From the NCBI GenBank assembly GCA_900553845.1, contig USEW01000100.1, positions 1 through 6,865 on the forward strand: 6,865 nucleotides of DNA. The letters are read 5' to 3'. Origin of the DNA: an uncultured bacterium. GTDB taxonomy: Bacteria; Cyanobacteriota; Vampirovibrionia; Gastranaerophilales; Gastranaerophilaceae. Every line of letters starts with the position of its first letter. Position 1 is the first letter of the stretch. Shown here piece after piece: positions 6,718 through 6,865 of the stretch. Under the pieces are notes generated by a model. It was not told the origin of the DNA. It did no database searches and saw only the letters and a list, made by a program, of their open reading frames with translations. A program made the position numbers and the translations under genes.

Positions 6718-6748
6718 TTAACAATTAAATAGTGCAACATAATATAAT
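6718..6748 (+). promoter_or_regulatory. Candidate divergent plus-strand promoter
   Basis: TTAACA (6718-6723) and TATAAT (6743-6748) on the plus strand are 19 bp apart, close to a housekeeping promoter but with slightly long spacing. It would drive transcription away from the 655-residue gene, towards the short frame at 6786. The surrounding DNA is almost pure A/T, so a chance match is quite possible. Confidence 0.25.
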
Positions 6749-6800
6749 AACTATTATTAATTAATATGCAAAAATGAGTTTATAAATGGTGGAAATAAAG

Positions 6801-6838
6801 AAGGTTAATTATAGTCAAAAAAAATAGGTCTTAACCTT
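6801..6838. repeat. 8+8 bp inverted repeat with 22 nt spacer
   Basis: AAGGTTAA (6801-6808) and TTAACCTT (6831-6838) are perfect inverted copies. The 22 nt between them include a run of eight A. On the minus strand, a nested AGGT/ACCT stem is followed closely by eight T, so the site could be a weak terminator for a minus-strand gene beyond the right edge; it could also be an operator. No function can be assigned. Confidence 0.35.
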
Positions 6839-6865
6839 TAGTGAGGCAGTGAAACACACAGAAAT

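Larger units (their letters stand above)
6622..6865. other. Intergenic region upstream of the 655-residue gene
   Basis: This 244 bp stretch contains no complete convincing gene. From left to right it holds the leader and possible promoter of the 655-residue gene, very AT-rich DNA with a possible plus-strand promoter, a 13-codon plus-strand frame (6786-6827), and the inverted repeat. The last 35 bases are visibly richer in G and C, which may mark the edge of another gene or RNA continuing past the window. I could not fold them into a tRNA. Confidence 0.5.

Noticed and set aside
1..6865. CRISPR arrays, insertion sequences, tRNA or rRNA genes
   Set aside because: I looked for regularly spaced direct repeats, transposase motifs, terminal inverted repeats and cloverleaf patterns on both strands and found none that could be supported.

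Overview
The window is strongly AT-rich, and all recognisable genes lie on the minus strand, so transcription runs from high to low coordinates. The proteins are rich in Asn, Lys and Ile. A flagellar export protein (FliO), a C-terminal processing peptidase and nonulosonic acid genes point to a flagellated, probably Gram-negative-type, AT-rich bacterium. My best guess is an uncultured gut lineage such as Gastranaerophilales (Melainabacteria, Cyanobacteriota). That is inference from gene style and is not proven by a marker gene.

Region 1 (about 4362-6621, first transcribed) holds a 655-residue membrane-anchored protein of unknown function. A proline/asparagine-rich protein of about 102 residues overlaps its 3' end. 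The unit appears to end at an almost GC-free stem (4317-4368) that starts inside the last codons of the small gene and is followed by a T6 run.

Region 2 (1-4260) looks like one operon. A TATAAT box near 4251 is followed by an S41/CtpA-type PDZ protease, fliO, a short NeuB-type synthase, a KdsC-type HAD phosphatase and a TPR-repeat protein that runs off the left edge. Gaps are 49 bp or less, and the last three genes are joined by 20 bp spacing or by 8 and 17 bp overlaps.

The synthase and phosphatase form a matched pair for making a nine-carbon 2-keto-3-deoxy sugar acid through its 9-phosphate. The synthase lacks the C-terminal SAF (antifreeze-like) domain, and the phosphatase has SGE rather than the TGR of classical KDO-8-P phosphatases. 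Both hint at KDN-like rather than N-acetylneuraminate chemistry. Their position behind fliO suggests, but does not show, use in flagellin or surface glycosylation.

Region 3 (6622-6865) has no convincing complete gene. It holds the upstream region of the 655-residue gene, a possible divergent plus-strand promoter, an 8+8 bp inverted repeat, and a short plus-strand frame interrupted by TAG that could be the start of, or a remnant of, a divergent gene.
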